The translations under genes were made by a program, and so were the position numbers. DNA of 64,000 nucleotides from the NCBI GenBank assembly GCA_023460855.1, contig JAEWOS010000006.1, positions 124,001 to 188,000 on the forward strand, written 5' to 3'. Every line of letters starts with the position of its first letter. Within the stretch, counting starts at the first letter, position 1. Below the pieces are notes generated by a model. That model was not told where the DNA came from and searched no databases. It worked only from the letters and a program-made list of their open reading frames with translations. The DNA is from Bacteroidota bacterium (GTDB taxonomy: Bacteria; Bacteroidota; Bacteroidia; Flavobacteriales; Weeksellaceae). Below are positions 35,030-43,193 of the stretch, one piece after another.

Positions 35030-35104
35030 TCAACGACAGCAAATCTGTTTGTGTTATTCACTAAAAGAAAACCTCAGACTTCAAAAAAATTGTAATTTCG
35101 CAGC

Positions 35105-35437
35105 ATGGGAGATTTAGGATTCAGTGAAATGTTCGTCATCGTACTGACCATCATTATTTTGTTCGGTCCCAAGAAACTGCCACAAATAGCACGGGATCTC
35201 GGACAGGGCGTTCGCAAGATGCGCGGTGCGGTGGAAGATATAAAAACAGAAATTCTGAAGGAAACCGATTATCCAGTTTCAGAAATCAAGAAAGAAATAG
35301 AAAAAGTAAAGGATGCTGCCATGCAGCACAATCCGGAAAACAGCATTCGTAAGGAATTTGAAGATATAGCAGAATTTGCCAGAAAACCGGTGGAAGAACA
35401 GCTGAAAGACGATCATCAGGGACCTGTAAGCAGATAA
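35105..35437 (+). CDS. tatA: Sec-independent translocase TatA/TatB family protein
   Basis: A 110-residue Tat-pathway component with one N-terminal membrane helix (LGFSEMFVIVLTIIILFGPKK), the conserved FGP hinge, an amphipathic helix (LPQIARDLGQGVRKMRGAVEDI) and a charged tail. Bacteroidota usually have TatA and TatC, with no separate TatB; tatC is not in the window. It is followed after eight bases by the PAP2 gene, so they form a unit. Confidence 0.93.
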   Translation: MGDLGFSEMFVIVLTIIILFGPKKLPQIARDLGQGVRKMRGAVEDIKTEILKETDYPVSEIKKEIEKVKDAAMQHNPENSIRKEFEDIAEFARKPVEEQLKDDHQGPVSR

Positions 35438-35445
35438 CACGAATT

Positions 35446-36012
35446 ATGGAAGAAGTACTGCAGGAAGACAAAGAGATTTTTCTTTTTCTCAATAATTTAG
35501 GAGATTCCACTTTTGATAAACTCTGGCTGCTGATTTCTGAAACATGGATTTGGGTGCCACTTTATATGATTTTTGCTTATCTGCTGTTCAAAAATTTCAA
35601 ACCTAAAGCCTTAATTTTCATTGCCATCTTTATCGCACTTGGCGTTACTGCTTCCGATCAGCTTGCAGGAGTTTTTAAATTTGGCTTCGAAAGACTGAGA
35701 CCGTGTCATGATCCTTCGCTCGATAATATCATGCGCGAGGTAAAATGCGGCGGCCGGTTTGGTTTTTATTCAGCTCATGCGTCGAACACTTTTTTCCTGG
35801 CGACGTTTCTCTCCATGATTTTAGGCAGAAAAATAAAATGGCTTCCGTTATTTCTGTTCATTTGGGCGGCCATAGTTTCCTACAGCAGAATATACCTCGG
35901 CGTACATTTTCCACTCGATATTATTGCCGGTGCGGTTTTTGGTTTTTTAATTGGCGGATTTTTTGCTACCTTGACACTCAATGTTTTACACAAACAAAAT
36001 TCAGCAAAATGA
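35446..36012 (+). CDS. PAP2-family membrane phosphatase
   Basis: A 188-residue integral membrane phosphatase acting on lipid phosphates such as undecaprenyl pyrophosphate or phosphatidate. The three family motifs are present: KFGFERLRP (K-x6-RP), SAHASNTF in place of PSGH, and SRIYLGVHFPLDIIAG (SR-x5-H-x3-D). About five or six helices. Its stop overlaps the TPR gene start by ATGA. Confidence 0.92.
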   Translation: MEEVLQEDKEIFLFLNNLGDSTFDKLWLLISETWIWVPLYMIFAYLLFKNFKPKALIFIAIFIALGVTASDQLAGVFKFGFERLRPCHDPSLDNIMREVKCGGRFGFYSAHASNTFFLATFLSMILGRKIKWLPLFLFIWAAIVSYSRIYLGVHFPLDIIAGAVFGFLIGGFFATLTLNVLHKQNSAK

Positions 36013-36827
36013 AAAAAATTCTACTTCCTTTGATCTTGTTTTGCGCAGTTCCGTTCAGTGCACAGATGCTGGACAGAAAAGCTGCAGACGACTGTTTCAA
36101 TAAAGGTGATTTCCGTTGCGCCGAAGCCGAATACGCCAAGTTAGCCGACAAAGAAAAAATTGCAAAACTGCGGGGTCAGTTATACAATTCGCTTGGCACG
36201 AGCCAGAAAAGACTCGGAAAAGTTTCCGATGCGATGAAGTCGTATGAAAATGCTGTTAAATTCTCTCCGGACAATGCGGAAGGGTATATCAATCTCAGCA
36301 ATCTGCACCGTCAGAAAGGCGACGCAAACAAAGCTTTGCAGTTTGTAGAACGCGGAATGAAGGCGAATCCTGAAAATACAGAACTTTACCTAACCCGCGC
36401 AAAAGTGTATGAGGATCTTAAAAAAACGGATCTCGCCGATAAAGATTATCAGTATGTACTGTCCGCAGATTCAGAAAATCTGATTGCGAGAGCACAGTAC
36501 GCAGTTTTCAAAAAAGAACAGGGAAAACTGGATGACGCTTTAAAAGATTACAATCAACTGATTTCGGAAAAACCGGAAAGCCTTTTGTATAATAACCGCG
36601 CAGATGTTTATCTGTCGATGAAAAAATACAAAGAAGCTCAGATAGATATTGAAAAAGCAATTAAACTCGATCCTAAATTCGGGATGAGTTACGTAACCAA
36701 ATCTAAAATTCTGTTTGAAACCGGTCGCGAAAAAGATGCATGCACCAATCTCGAAAAGGCGCTGAAAAATGGGATCGACCGTTTTATCGTTGCCGAACTC
36801 CTGAAAAAATGTTCAGTAAAAGAGTAG
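36009..36827 (+). CDS. TPR-repeat secreted protein
   Basis: A 272-residue protein with a signal peptide (MKKILLPLILFCAVPFSAQ) and about six TPR units, for example AMKSYENAVKFSPDNAEGYINLSNLHRQKG. The ATG at 36009 is chosen over the longer frame because the upstream part is in the PAP2 gene. TPRs give a protein-binding scaffold; its partner is unknown. Coupled to the PAP2 gene by ATGA, and convergent with rlmH. Confidence 0.85.
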   Translation: MKKILLPLILFCAVPFSAQMLDRKAADDCFNKGDFRCAEAEYAKLADKEKIAKLRGQLYNSLGTSQKRLGKVSDAMKSYENAVKFSPDNAEGYINLSNLHRQKGDANKALQFVERGMKANPENTELYLTRAKVYEDLKKTDLADKDYQYVLSADSENLIARAQYAVFKKEQGKLDDALKDYNQLISEKPESLLYNNRADVYLSMKKYKEAQIDIEKAIKLDPKFGMSYVTKSKILFETGREKDACTNLEKALKNGIDRFIVAELLKKCSVKE

Positions 36828-36834
36828 GGGAAAA

Positions 36835-37308
36835 TCAGTCGTTGTGATACGGTTTGCCCTGCAGAATCTGATCTGCGCGGTACAGCTGCTCCACGATGAA
36901 AAGCCGCACCATCTGATGCGTGAACGTCATTTTTGACAAAGAAATGGTGGACGTTGCAGTCTTCCTTATTTCATCTGAGAATCCGTAGGCACCGCCAATC
37001 AGGAAGTTTATTTTTTTTACCGAGGAATTCATCAAGGAATCTATTCTTGCTGCAAACTCCCGGCTGGTGAACTGTTTGCCGTTTTCGTCGAGTAGAATGG
37101 TGATGTCGGAATTGTCGATATAATTCTGAAACTGCTTCGCTTCTTCTTTTTTCAGAACATCTGACGACATATTTTTTGCATTTCTGATATCCGGAATTTC
37201 AGTGAGTTCAAAATTCCAGTGTTTGGGAAGCCGCAGTTCGTAATAGCGTATCAGATCCCGGATCTCGCTGCTGTCTGTTTTTCCGATACAAATCAGATTA
37301 ATTCGCAT
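36835..37308 (-). CDS. rlmH: 23S rRNA (pseudouridine1915-N3)-methyltransferase
   Basis: A 157-residue SPOUT methyltransferase of the RlmH/YbeA family that modifies helix 69. The family C-terminus is exact in type: LIGGAYGFSDEIR, TFTHQMVRLFIVEQLYRA and the final KPYHND. The divergent YihY gene starts 31 bases away. Confidence 0.97.
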   Translation of the reverse strand: MRINLICIGKTDSSEIRDLIRYYELRLPKHWNFELTEIPDIRNAKNMSSDVLKKEEAKQFQNYIDNSDITILLDENGKQFTSREFAARIDSLMNSSVKKINFLIGGAYGFSDEIRKTATSTISLSKMTFTHQMVRLFIVEQLYRADQILQGKPYHND

Positions 37309-37312
37309 TTAG

Positions 37313-37320
37313 TATCTTTG
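37313..37320 (+). promoter_or_regulatory. -7 box of the YihY gene
   Basis: TATCTTTG in the 30-base gap between rlmH and the YihY gene; the ATG at 37339 is 18 bases on. Confidence 0.55.
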
Positions 37321-37338
37321 TTATGCAAATATAACGGA

Positions 37339-38337
37339 ATGCCGATAAAGACTCCCCAGTTCATTCGCCGGATTCACAGTTTTTTGGATGATATACATAT
37401 TCCATTTCTCGGTGTTTCGCTCTGGAAGATGTTTGAAATTTATATTCAGGGGGTTTTTAAGAACAAAATCGGCAGAACGGCGGCTGCCATTTCCTGGAAC
37501 TTTGTGCTTTCGCTGTTTCCTTTTATCCTGTTTCTGCTTTCTGTTTTACCGCTGCTTCCGCATTACGACAAGCTTCAGTTTTACATTTTCGATATTCTGA
37601 TGCACCGGATTTTTCCGGGCAGAATTGAAAGCGATGTGATCACTTATATTCAGGATAATATTATTCCGAATGTTGCCGGCATGAGCAATTTTACGCTCCT
37701 TCTGGCGCTGGTTTTTGCAACGAACGGTGCTTTTTCGCTGATTGACGGCTTCAACGAATACACCCATGAAAAACTCAATGATGTAAAGGAATTCATTGTA
37801 GCGTTTTTCATTACCATCGGTTTTGTCAGCATGGTTTTTCTGTCGCTTTTCGGGGTTTATTACTCAGAGGTAGTGCTCAAAATGTTTACGCCGACGGACG
37901 ATATTTCGTGGTTTGTGGACAACCTTTCCAAGATCATCGGTTTTATATCCTTTCCGGTATTCTATTTTCTTCTGCTCACGCTTTTTTACTGGCTTGGAAC
38001 GATGAAAATCACCAAATTCAAGCAGGCGATTCCGGGTGCGTTGCTCACAACCGTTCTATTTATTCTTACCACCTATCTGTTCGCGATTTATGCAAGAAAT
38101 TTTGCGCGTTACAACGTGCTGTACGGTTCCATCGGAACAATGATTCTGCTGATGGTATGGGTAAATGTGAATGTTTACCTGATGCTTTTCGGGAACGAAC
38201 TGAACCTTGCGATCCGCCGCGTGCGTCTTGAAAAACTTATTTCAGACGAACTGAAGAAAGAAGCAAATCAGTTTCACACACAGATTTCAGAGCCGGAAGA
38301 AGTAGCGCCGGAACACGAAATAAAAATCCGGGAATAA
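37339..38337 (+). CDS. YihY/BrkB-family membrane protein
   Basis: A 332-residue inner-membrane protein with about six helices. TAAAISWNFVLSLFPFILFLLSVLPLLP and YGSIGTMILLMVWVNVNVYLMLFGNELN are the family hallmarks. Start at ATG 37339; an earlier in-frame ATG lies inside the rlmH gene. The family was once called ribonuclease BN in error; the real function is unknown. It is shortly upstream of convergent nhaA. Confidence 0.92.
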   Translation: MPIKTPQFIRRIHSFLDDIHIPFLGVSLWKMFEIYIQGVFKNKIGRTAAAISWNFVLSLFPFILFLLSVLPLLPHYDKLQFYIFDILMHRIFPGRIESDVITYIQDNIIPNVAGMSNFTLLLALVFATNGAFSLIDGFNEYTHEKLNDVKEFIVAFFITIGFVSMVFLSLFGVYYSEVVLKMFTPTDDISWFVDNLSKIIGFISFPVFYFLLLTLFYWLGTMKITKFKQAIPGALLTTVLFILTTYLFAIYARNFARYNVLYGSIGTMILLMVWVNVNVYLMLFGNELNLAIRRVRLEKLISDELKKEANQFHTQISEPEEVAPEHEIKIRE

Positions 38338-38392
38338 CGCCACAACTTTTAAGCATCGGCTGAGACTGGTAATGTGCAGCTTGCGAAAACTC

Positions 38393-39574
38393 CTAGAAAT
38401 TCTTCACTTTTTCGTGGTATTCCTCACGTGTAAGTTTTCTTCTGGCAAAATACTTCAGGATTACATAACCCAGGAATCCGGAAAGTGCAGAAGCAATCAG
38501 AATGGCGAACTTCGATTCTTCCTGCAGTGCCACCTGTCCTTTAAATGAAAGCAGTGCGATGAATATTGACATGGTAAACCCGATTCCCGCAAGAAATCCG
38601 GTTCCGATCATGTGCATCCAGTTACTTTTTAAAGGCAGCGTGGAAATTTTCAGTTTAATTGCAAGCCAGCTGAAGAAACTGATACCGACAACTTTCCCCA
38701 CAACCAGACCGAGAATAATTCCGTATCCGAGTCCGCTGAAAAGACCTTCCACCATTCCTGATTTAAATGCAATATTCGTGTTTGCAAGGGCGAAAATCGG
38801 CATGATCAGAAAATTAACCGGCATATGTAGCATATGTTCCAGCTTTTCGAGCGGCGAGATCTCCACTTTCGAAACATTGGTAGGTATGGTAAAAGCGAGC
38901 ATTACACCTGCAATCGTCGCATGAATACCGGAATGGTGCATGAAATACCAGAGCAAAACGCCGGGAACAAGGTAAAAGATATGCTTCGTGACCTTAAAAT
39001 AATTCAGGGCGATCAACAGAATCAATATTCCCAGGCTTAACAGCAGGTAATTCCAGTGCAGTTCCTCCGTATAAAAAATCGCGATAACCATAATGGCGCC
39101 CAGATCGTCTACGATTGCCAGTGCTGCAAGAAATATTTTTACAGCAGCAGGAACTCTTCGTCCGAGCATGGAAACAATGGCAAGCGAAAAGGCGATATCT
39201 GTCGCCATCGGAATTCCCCAGCCTGCAGAATACGGCGTACCCATTGTAAAAAACACGTAAATAAGCGCAGGAACTACCATACCGCCAATCGCGGCAAATA
39301 TCGGAAGCGAGGCATTCCGGAAACTCGAAAGTTCTCCTTCGATGATTTCTCTTTTTATTTCCAGGCCCACCAAAAGGAAGAAAACGGCCATCAATCCGTC
39401 GTTGATCCAGACAGAATTGGTATAAGGTCCGAGCTGATAATCCAGAACGCGCTGAAATTCATCACCGGCACTGGAGTTTGCTACCAAAAGTGAAACTGCC
39501 ACACAAAAAAGCAGCAGAATACCTGAAGACTGGCTGCTTTGAAAAAATTTCTGGAAATATTTGGTCAACTTCAT
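38393..39574 (-). CDS. nhaA: Na+/H+ antiporter NhaA
   Basis: A 393-residue inner-membrane antiporter of about 11-12 helices that expels sodium in exchange for protons. The conserved Asp pair is in the AALAIVDDLGAIM segment and the helical GLEIKREIIEGEL region is standard. It lies 24 bases after the RelA/SpoT gene on the same strand and may be read through from it. Confidence 0.95.
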   Translation of the reverse strand: MKLTKYFQKFFQSSQSSGILLLFCVAVSLLVANSSAGDEFQRVLDYQLGPYTNSVWINDGLMAVFFLLVGLEIKREIIEGELSSFRNASLPIFAAIGGMVVPALIYVFFTMGTPYSAGWGIPMATDIAFSLAIVSMLGRRVPAAVKIFLAALAIVDDLGAIMVIAIFYTEELHWNYLLLSLGILILLIALNYFKVTKHIFYLVPGVLLWYFMHHSGIHATIAGVMLAFTIPTNVSKVEISPLEKLEHMLHMPVNFLIMPIFALANTNIAFKSGMVEGLFSGLGYGIILGLVVGKVVGISFFSWLAIKLKISTLPLKSNWMHMIGTGFLAGIGFTMSIFIALLSFKGQVALQEESKFAILIASALSGFLGYVILKYFARRKLTREEYHEKVKNF

Positions 39575-39598
39575 ATCGTTCTGCTTCTTATTTTAGTT

Positions 39599-41797
39599 TT
39601 AAATTCTCTTTACTTTGGAAACTCCGTTAATTTCTTTCAGCTGCTTAAAGGTTTCTTCGAGCTGACTTCTGTTTTTTACTTCAAGATTGATGTTGCCGGT
39701 AAAAATTCCGTCATTGGAAGAAATGGAAATACTTTTCATGTCCATACCCATCGAATTACTGATTACCTGCGTAATATCGTTGATCATTCCGAGACGGTCC
39801 AGACCTTCAATTTCAATCTTCACACGGTTTTTGAAACTTTCGGCATTCACCCATTTTGCCGGCATCACGCGGTAATCGTACTGTGCCCGCAGATTGATTG
39901 CATTCGGACAATTGTCGTTGTGAACTTTTATTCCCTCCGAAATTGTAATGAAACCAAAAATTTTATCGCCCGGAATTACCGTACAGCATTTGGAGAACGT
40001 GTAGTTCAGTTTTTCTTCATCCTTTCCGAAAACAATCATATCCAGATTGCTTGCCGGCGTTTCTTCTTCCTGATTTTTGGTAGCAGGCTTGCGGAAACGG
40101 TTTAACAGGTTGCTGAATACATTTTTGCTTTCAACATATTTCCTGATATCGCCGCTGTCCAGCCCGCCGTTCTGAAATGCCAGGAAAAGTTCCTGTGAAG
40201 TTTTGAAATTGAAAAACTTCTGCATTTTGTTGATTTCGTCGTCGTTGAAATTAATTTTCGCATGACGCATTTTTCGCTGCAGCGTTTCTTTTCCTTCCTG
40301 AACAAGGCTGTTTTTATGCGAATTCAGGTAATTTTTTATTTTGGACTTAGCCTTCGACGTTACGACAATATCGAGCCAGTCCGACTTCGGTTTCTGATTC
40401 TGTGAGGAGAGAATGTCAACCTGATCACCATTCTGAAGTACGTAGGAAATCGGTACAAGCTTGCCGTTTACTTTCGCACCGAGACATTTCATCCCGAGTT
40501 CCGTGTGAACATAGAACGCAAAATCGAGCGCCGTGGAACCGACAGGCAAAATTTTTATTTCACCGGCAGGCGTAAAAACGAATACTTCTTTCGCATAAAG
40601 GTTCAGTTTGATGTCATCGAGAAGTTCTGTGGCAGTCATGTGCTGCTGGTTTTCCAGTACTTCGCGGATCTGCGCAACCCACTGTTCGAAATTCTTTTCA
40701 TCAGAATTCTGGAAACCTTCTTTATACCGGTAATGAGCGGCAACACCTTTTTCCGCGATGTCGTCCATTCTTTCGGAGCGAATCTGCACTTCAATCCATT
40801 TCTTATCCGGTCCTAAAACCGTGAGGTGCAGACTTTCGTAACCGGTAGATCTCGGCTGGGAAATCCAGTCTCTCATTCGCAGCGGATTGCTGTGATAAAG
40901 ATCTGTTACGATAGAGTAGATCTTCCAGGCAATGAATTTTTCGTTTTTTGCGTCAGATTTATATATGATTCTGATCGCATAATTATCAAAAACCTCTTCA
41001 AAGGTGACGCCCTGTTTAAGCATTTTCCGGTAAATGGAAGAAATTGCTTTTGCGCGTCCTTTTATCGTGAAATTCAGGTTTTCTTCTTTCAGTCTGTGCG
41101 AAACTTCCTCAATGAATTCCGTGATATATTCCTGGCGTTTTTCATTTGCCACTTCGAGTTTATTGGTGATTTCCTCGAATATGTCCGGATTGTTGTATTT
41201 CAGAGAAAGATCTTCCAGCTCAGATTTGATGCCGTAGAAGCCAAGACGGTGTGCGAGCGGTGCATAAATATAAACGGTTTCCGAAGCGATTTTTTTCTGT
41301 TTGTCCGGAGCCATGCTTTGCAGCGTGCGCATGTTGTGAAGCCTGTCTGCAATTTTAATCAGGATTACGCGGAAATCTTCAGAAAGTGTGAGCAGGAGCT
41401 TCCGGTAGTTTTCAGACTGTATGGAAATATTCTGGTGATTCATCACCGAAATTTTCGTGAGTCCGTTTACAATACCGGCTATTTTTTCGCCAAAAAGCTG
41501 TCGTATATCTTCGTACGTATATTCGCTGTCTTCAATAACATCGTGGAGCAGGGCACAGGCAATGGAAGTAGCACCGAGCCCGATTTCGTTGGCTACAATT
41601 TTTGCAACTTCAATAGGGTGGTAAATATAAGGTTCGCCACTTTTCCTGCGCTGGTCTTTATGCGCGTCCAGTGCTATGTCGAACGCTTTTCTGATCAGCC
41701 TGTTCTGGTCTTCATTCAGCGTACGGTATGTATTGGAAATCAGATCCCTGTACCGCGATAGGATTTCCTTGTTTTCCTGTTCTAAATCATAAACCAT
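39599..41797 (-). CDS. Bifunctional (p)ppGpp synthetase/hydrolase, RelA/SpoT family
   Basis: A 732-residue stringent-response enzyme. HD hydrolase domain with YHPIEVAKI, ALLHDVIEDSEYTYEDI; synthetase domain with KGRAKAISSIYRKM, YAIRIIY and GYESLHLTVLG; TGS domain (VFVFTPAGEIKILPVGSTALDFAFYVH); and a C-terminal ACT domain. HD and synthetase residues both look intact, fitting the single long Rel protein of Bacteroidota. Upstream -7 reads TATTTTCG, a variant of the consensus. Confidence 0.95.
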   Translation of the reverse strand: MVYDLEQENKEILSRYRDLISNTYRTLNEDQNRLIRKAFDIALDAHKDQRRKSGEPYIYHPIEVAKIVANEIGLGATSIACALLHDVIEDSEYTYEDIRQLFGEKIAGIVNGLTKISVMNHQNISIQSENYRKLLLTLSEDFRVILIKIADRLHNMRTLQSMAPDKQKKIASETVYIYAPLAHRLGFYGIKSELEDLSLKYNNPDIFEEITNKLEVANEKRQEYITEFIEEVSHRLKEENLNFTIKGRAKAISSIYRKMLKQGVTFEEVFDNYAIRIIYKSDAKNEKFIAWKIYSIVTDLYHSNPLRMRDWISQPRSTGYESLHLTVLGPDKKWIEVQIRSERMDDIAEKGVAAHYRYKEGFQNSDEKNFEQWVAQIREVLENQQHMTATELLDDIKLNLYAKEVFVFTPAGEIKILPVGSTALDFAFYVHTELGMKCLGAKVNGKLVPISYVLQNGDQVDILSSQNQKPKSDWLDIVVTSKAKSKIKNYLNSHKNSLVQEGKETLQRKMRHAKINFNDDEINKMQKFFNFKTSQELFLAFQNGGLDSGDIRKYVESKNVFSNLLNRFRKPATKNQEEETPASNLDMIVFGKDEEKLNYTFSKCCTVIPGDKIFGFITISEGIKVHNDNCPNAINLRAQYDYRVMPAKWVNAESFKNRVKIEIEGLDRLGMINDITQVISNSMGMDMKSISISSNDGIFTGNINLEVKNRSQLEETFKQLKEINGVSKVKRI

Positions 41798-41889
41798 TTC
41801 AGCCGGCCTTTAATCGACGAAAATATAAAAATTCGTCTGAAACTGCAAGTTTAGCAAGTCCTGTTCCACCAAATCAATCAAACGAAAAA

Positions 41890-41910
41890 ACCGCTCCCAA
41901 AAGGAACGGT
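41890..41910 (-). terminator. Terminator after the beta-helix lipoprotein gene
   Basis: The minus strand gives ACCGTTCC / GGAGCGGT (wobble allowed) with a 5-base loop, then TTTTTT. Confidence 0.75.
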
Positions 41911-41943
41911 TTTTCTGAAAATTTAAAATGATTTTGTCTGTTC

Positions 41944-43155
41944 TTAAAGACTTGAAAGAAGGTTTACACCGTCAACATTAGCCCAGTTTCCTGGAGTTAA
42001 CTGTACTTTTGTAACAGTAGCTGAATTGGTGAAAGTTTTACCTCCGTTTGGTGAGTAAGCGTAACCCCAAATTCCTGCGTTGCTGCCTGCAAGGTAAGTC
42101 ATTGGTTCTACTTTAATCTTGTTGGTGTTCACCTGGTTTGTTTCCGTAGTAGCATCCTGAATCAGAACTGCATAAGCCTGCTGAGTACCGATATTGTTAT
42201 ATCCGCTGATGTAAACATTTGAGAAGATCCCTGAACCCTGCTTTTTGAACTGGATTGCAGAAATTTCCGGTGAGTTAGGAGTTTCCGGCTCTGTTCCGGC
42301 TGCTCTGATCAGGGTAATGTTTTGAACTCTTGGAGCTACATTATCGATGTTTGATGAAGCTTCGATTTCCATACCGAAGTTACCTTTCACAGTCTGGTAT
42401 GCGAACCAGTTGGAATTGTTCTGTCCGCTCCAGGCATCCTGCCAGTCGAAAGAATCGTCATAGTTTCCGTAAGCAACAAGGTTTCTTCCGCTTGCAGTTC
42501 CTCCGAACCACTCAAAACCGTCATCTGTTCCTTTGTATGCAACCAGATTTTCTAGTACAGTCTGCGCACCTACTGAATAGAAAGTAAACGTGTTGGTTTC
42601 GGATGTACCGTCGTTGATTTTCTTTCCTGCATATTCTACGCGAACATATCTAAGAACACCAGAGTTTGAATTTGCATCATTACCACCGTAATACACAGCG
42701 TTTCCGTCTTCAGAAAGTGCCTGAGAATTTCCGTTAAGTGCTTTGATCGGTGCGTTTCCGTAAAGAGTAATTCCGCCCCAGTCTCCAGGAGTTTTGGAGT
42801 TGGTTGTAAATACGATTGGCTCATCAGAAGTACCGGAAGCATTGATTCTTCCGTCCTGAAGAATTACCAGGGAGCTTGATTTATTTGTAGACGCGATGAA
42901 TCTTGCACCCGGTTCAATTGTAAGGGTTGCTCCGCCTGTAATTTTTACGATACCATCCAGTTCGTAAGTTCCTTTTTTTACCAGAATGTTCTGAGAGATT
43001 GTTCCAGAAAGTTTACCGCTTCCTTCCAATACAGATGCTGTAGTGGTAGAAGTTGGTTGTCCGCCCTGTACACCATCGTTGATGTCGATAGTACACGATG
43101 TAAGTCCTGCTGTAAGAACCAGAGCTGCCAAAAGTGTTGTTACCTGTTTTTTCAT
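41944..43155 (-). CDS. Surface lipoprotein, beta-helix-like
   Basis: A 403-residue lipoprotein with lipobox GLTSC. The rest reads as right-handed beta-helix coils: GATLTIEPGARFIAS, LVILQDGRINASGTSDEPIVF, WGGITLYGNAPI, GVLRYVRVEYAG, followed by QTVLENLVAYKGTDDGFEWFGG. It starts 39 bases after the TonB receptor stop, so the two are cotranscribed, but it does not look like SusD (no TPR-like helices). A ligand- or metal-binding partner of the receptor at the cell surface is the natural inference. Confidence 0.75.
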   Translation of the reverse strand: MKKQVTTLLAALVLTAGLTSCTIDINDGVQGGQPTSTTTASVLEGSGKLSGTISQNILVKKGTYELDGIVKITGGATLTIEPGARFIASTNKSSSLVILQDGRINASGTSDEPIVFTTNSKTPGDWGGITLYGNAPIKALNGNSQALSEDGNAVYYGGNDANSNSGVLRYVRVEYAGKKINDGTSETNTFTFYSVGAQTVLENLVAYKGTDDGFEWFGGTASGRNLVAYGNYDDSFDWQDAWSGQNNSNWFAYQTVKGNFGMEIEASSNIDNVAPRVQNITLIRAAGTEPETPNSPEISAIQFKKQGSGIFSNVYISGYNNIGTQQAYAVLIQDATTETNQVNTNKIKVEPMTYLAGSNAGIWGYAYSPNGGKTFTNSATVTKVQLTPGNWANVDGVNLLSSL

Positions 43156-43193
43156 TTTTATAAATTTATTTGTTAATAATTCGGTGTTAATTT

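Noticed and set aside
40826..41761. 311-codon plus-strand frame opposite the RelA/SpoT gene
   Set aside because: Opposite a gene with all expected domains; the translation is Phe- and Arg-rich without a domain.
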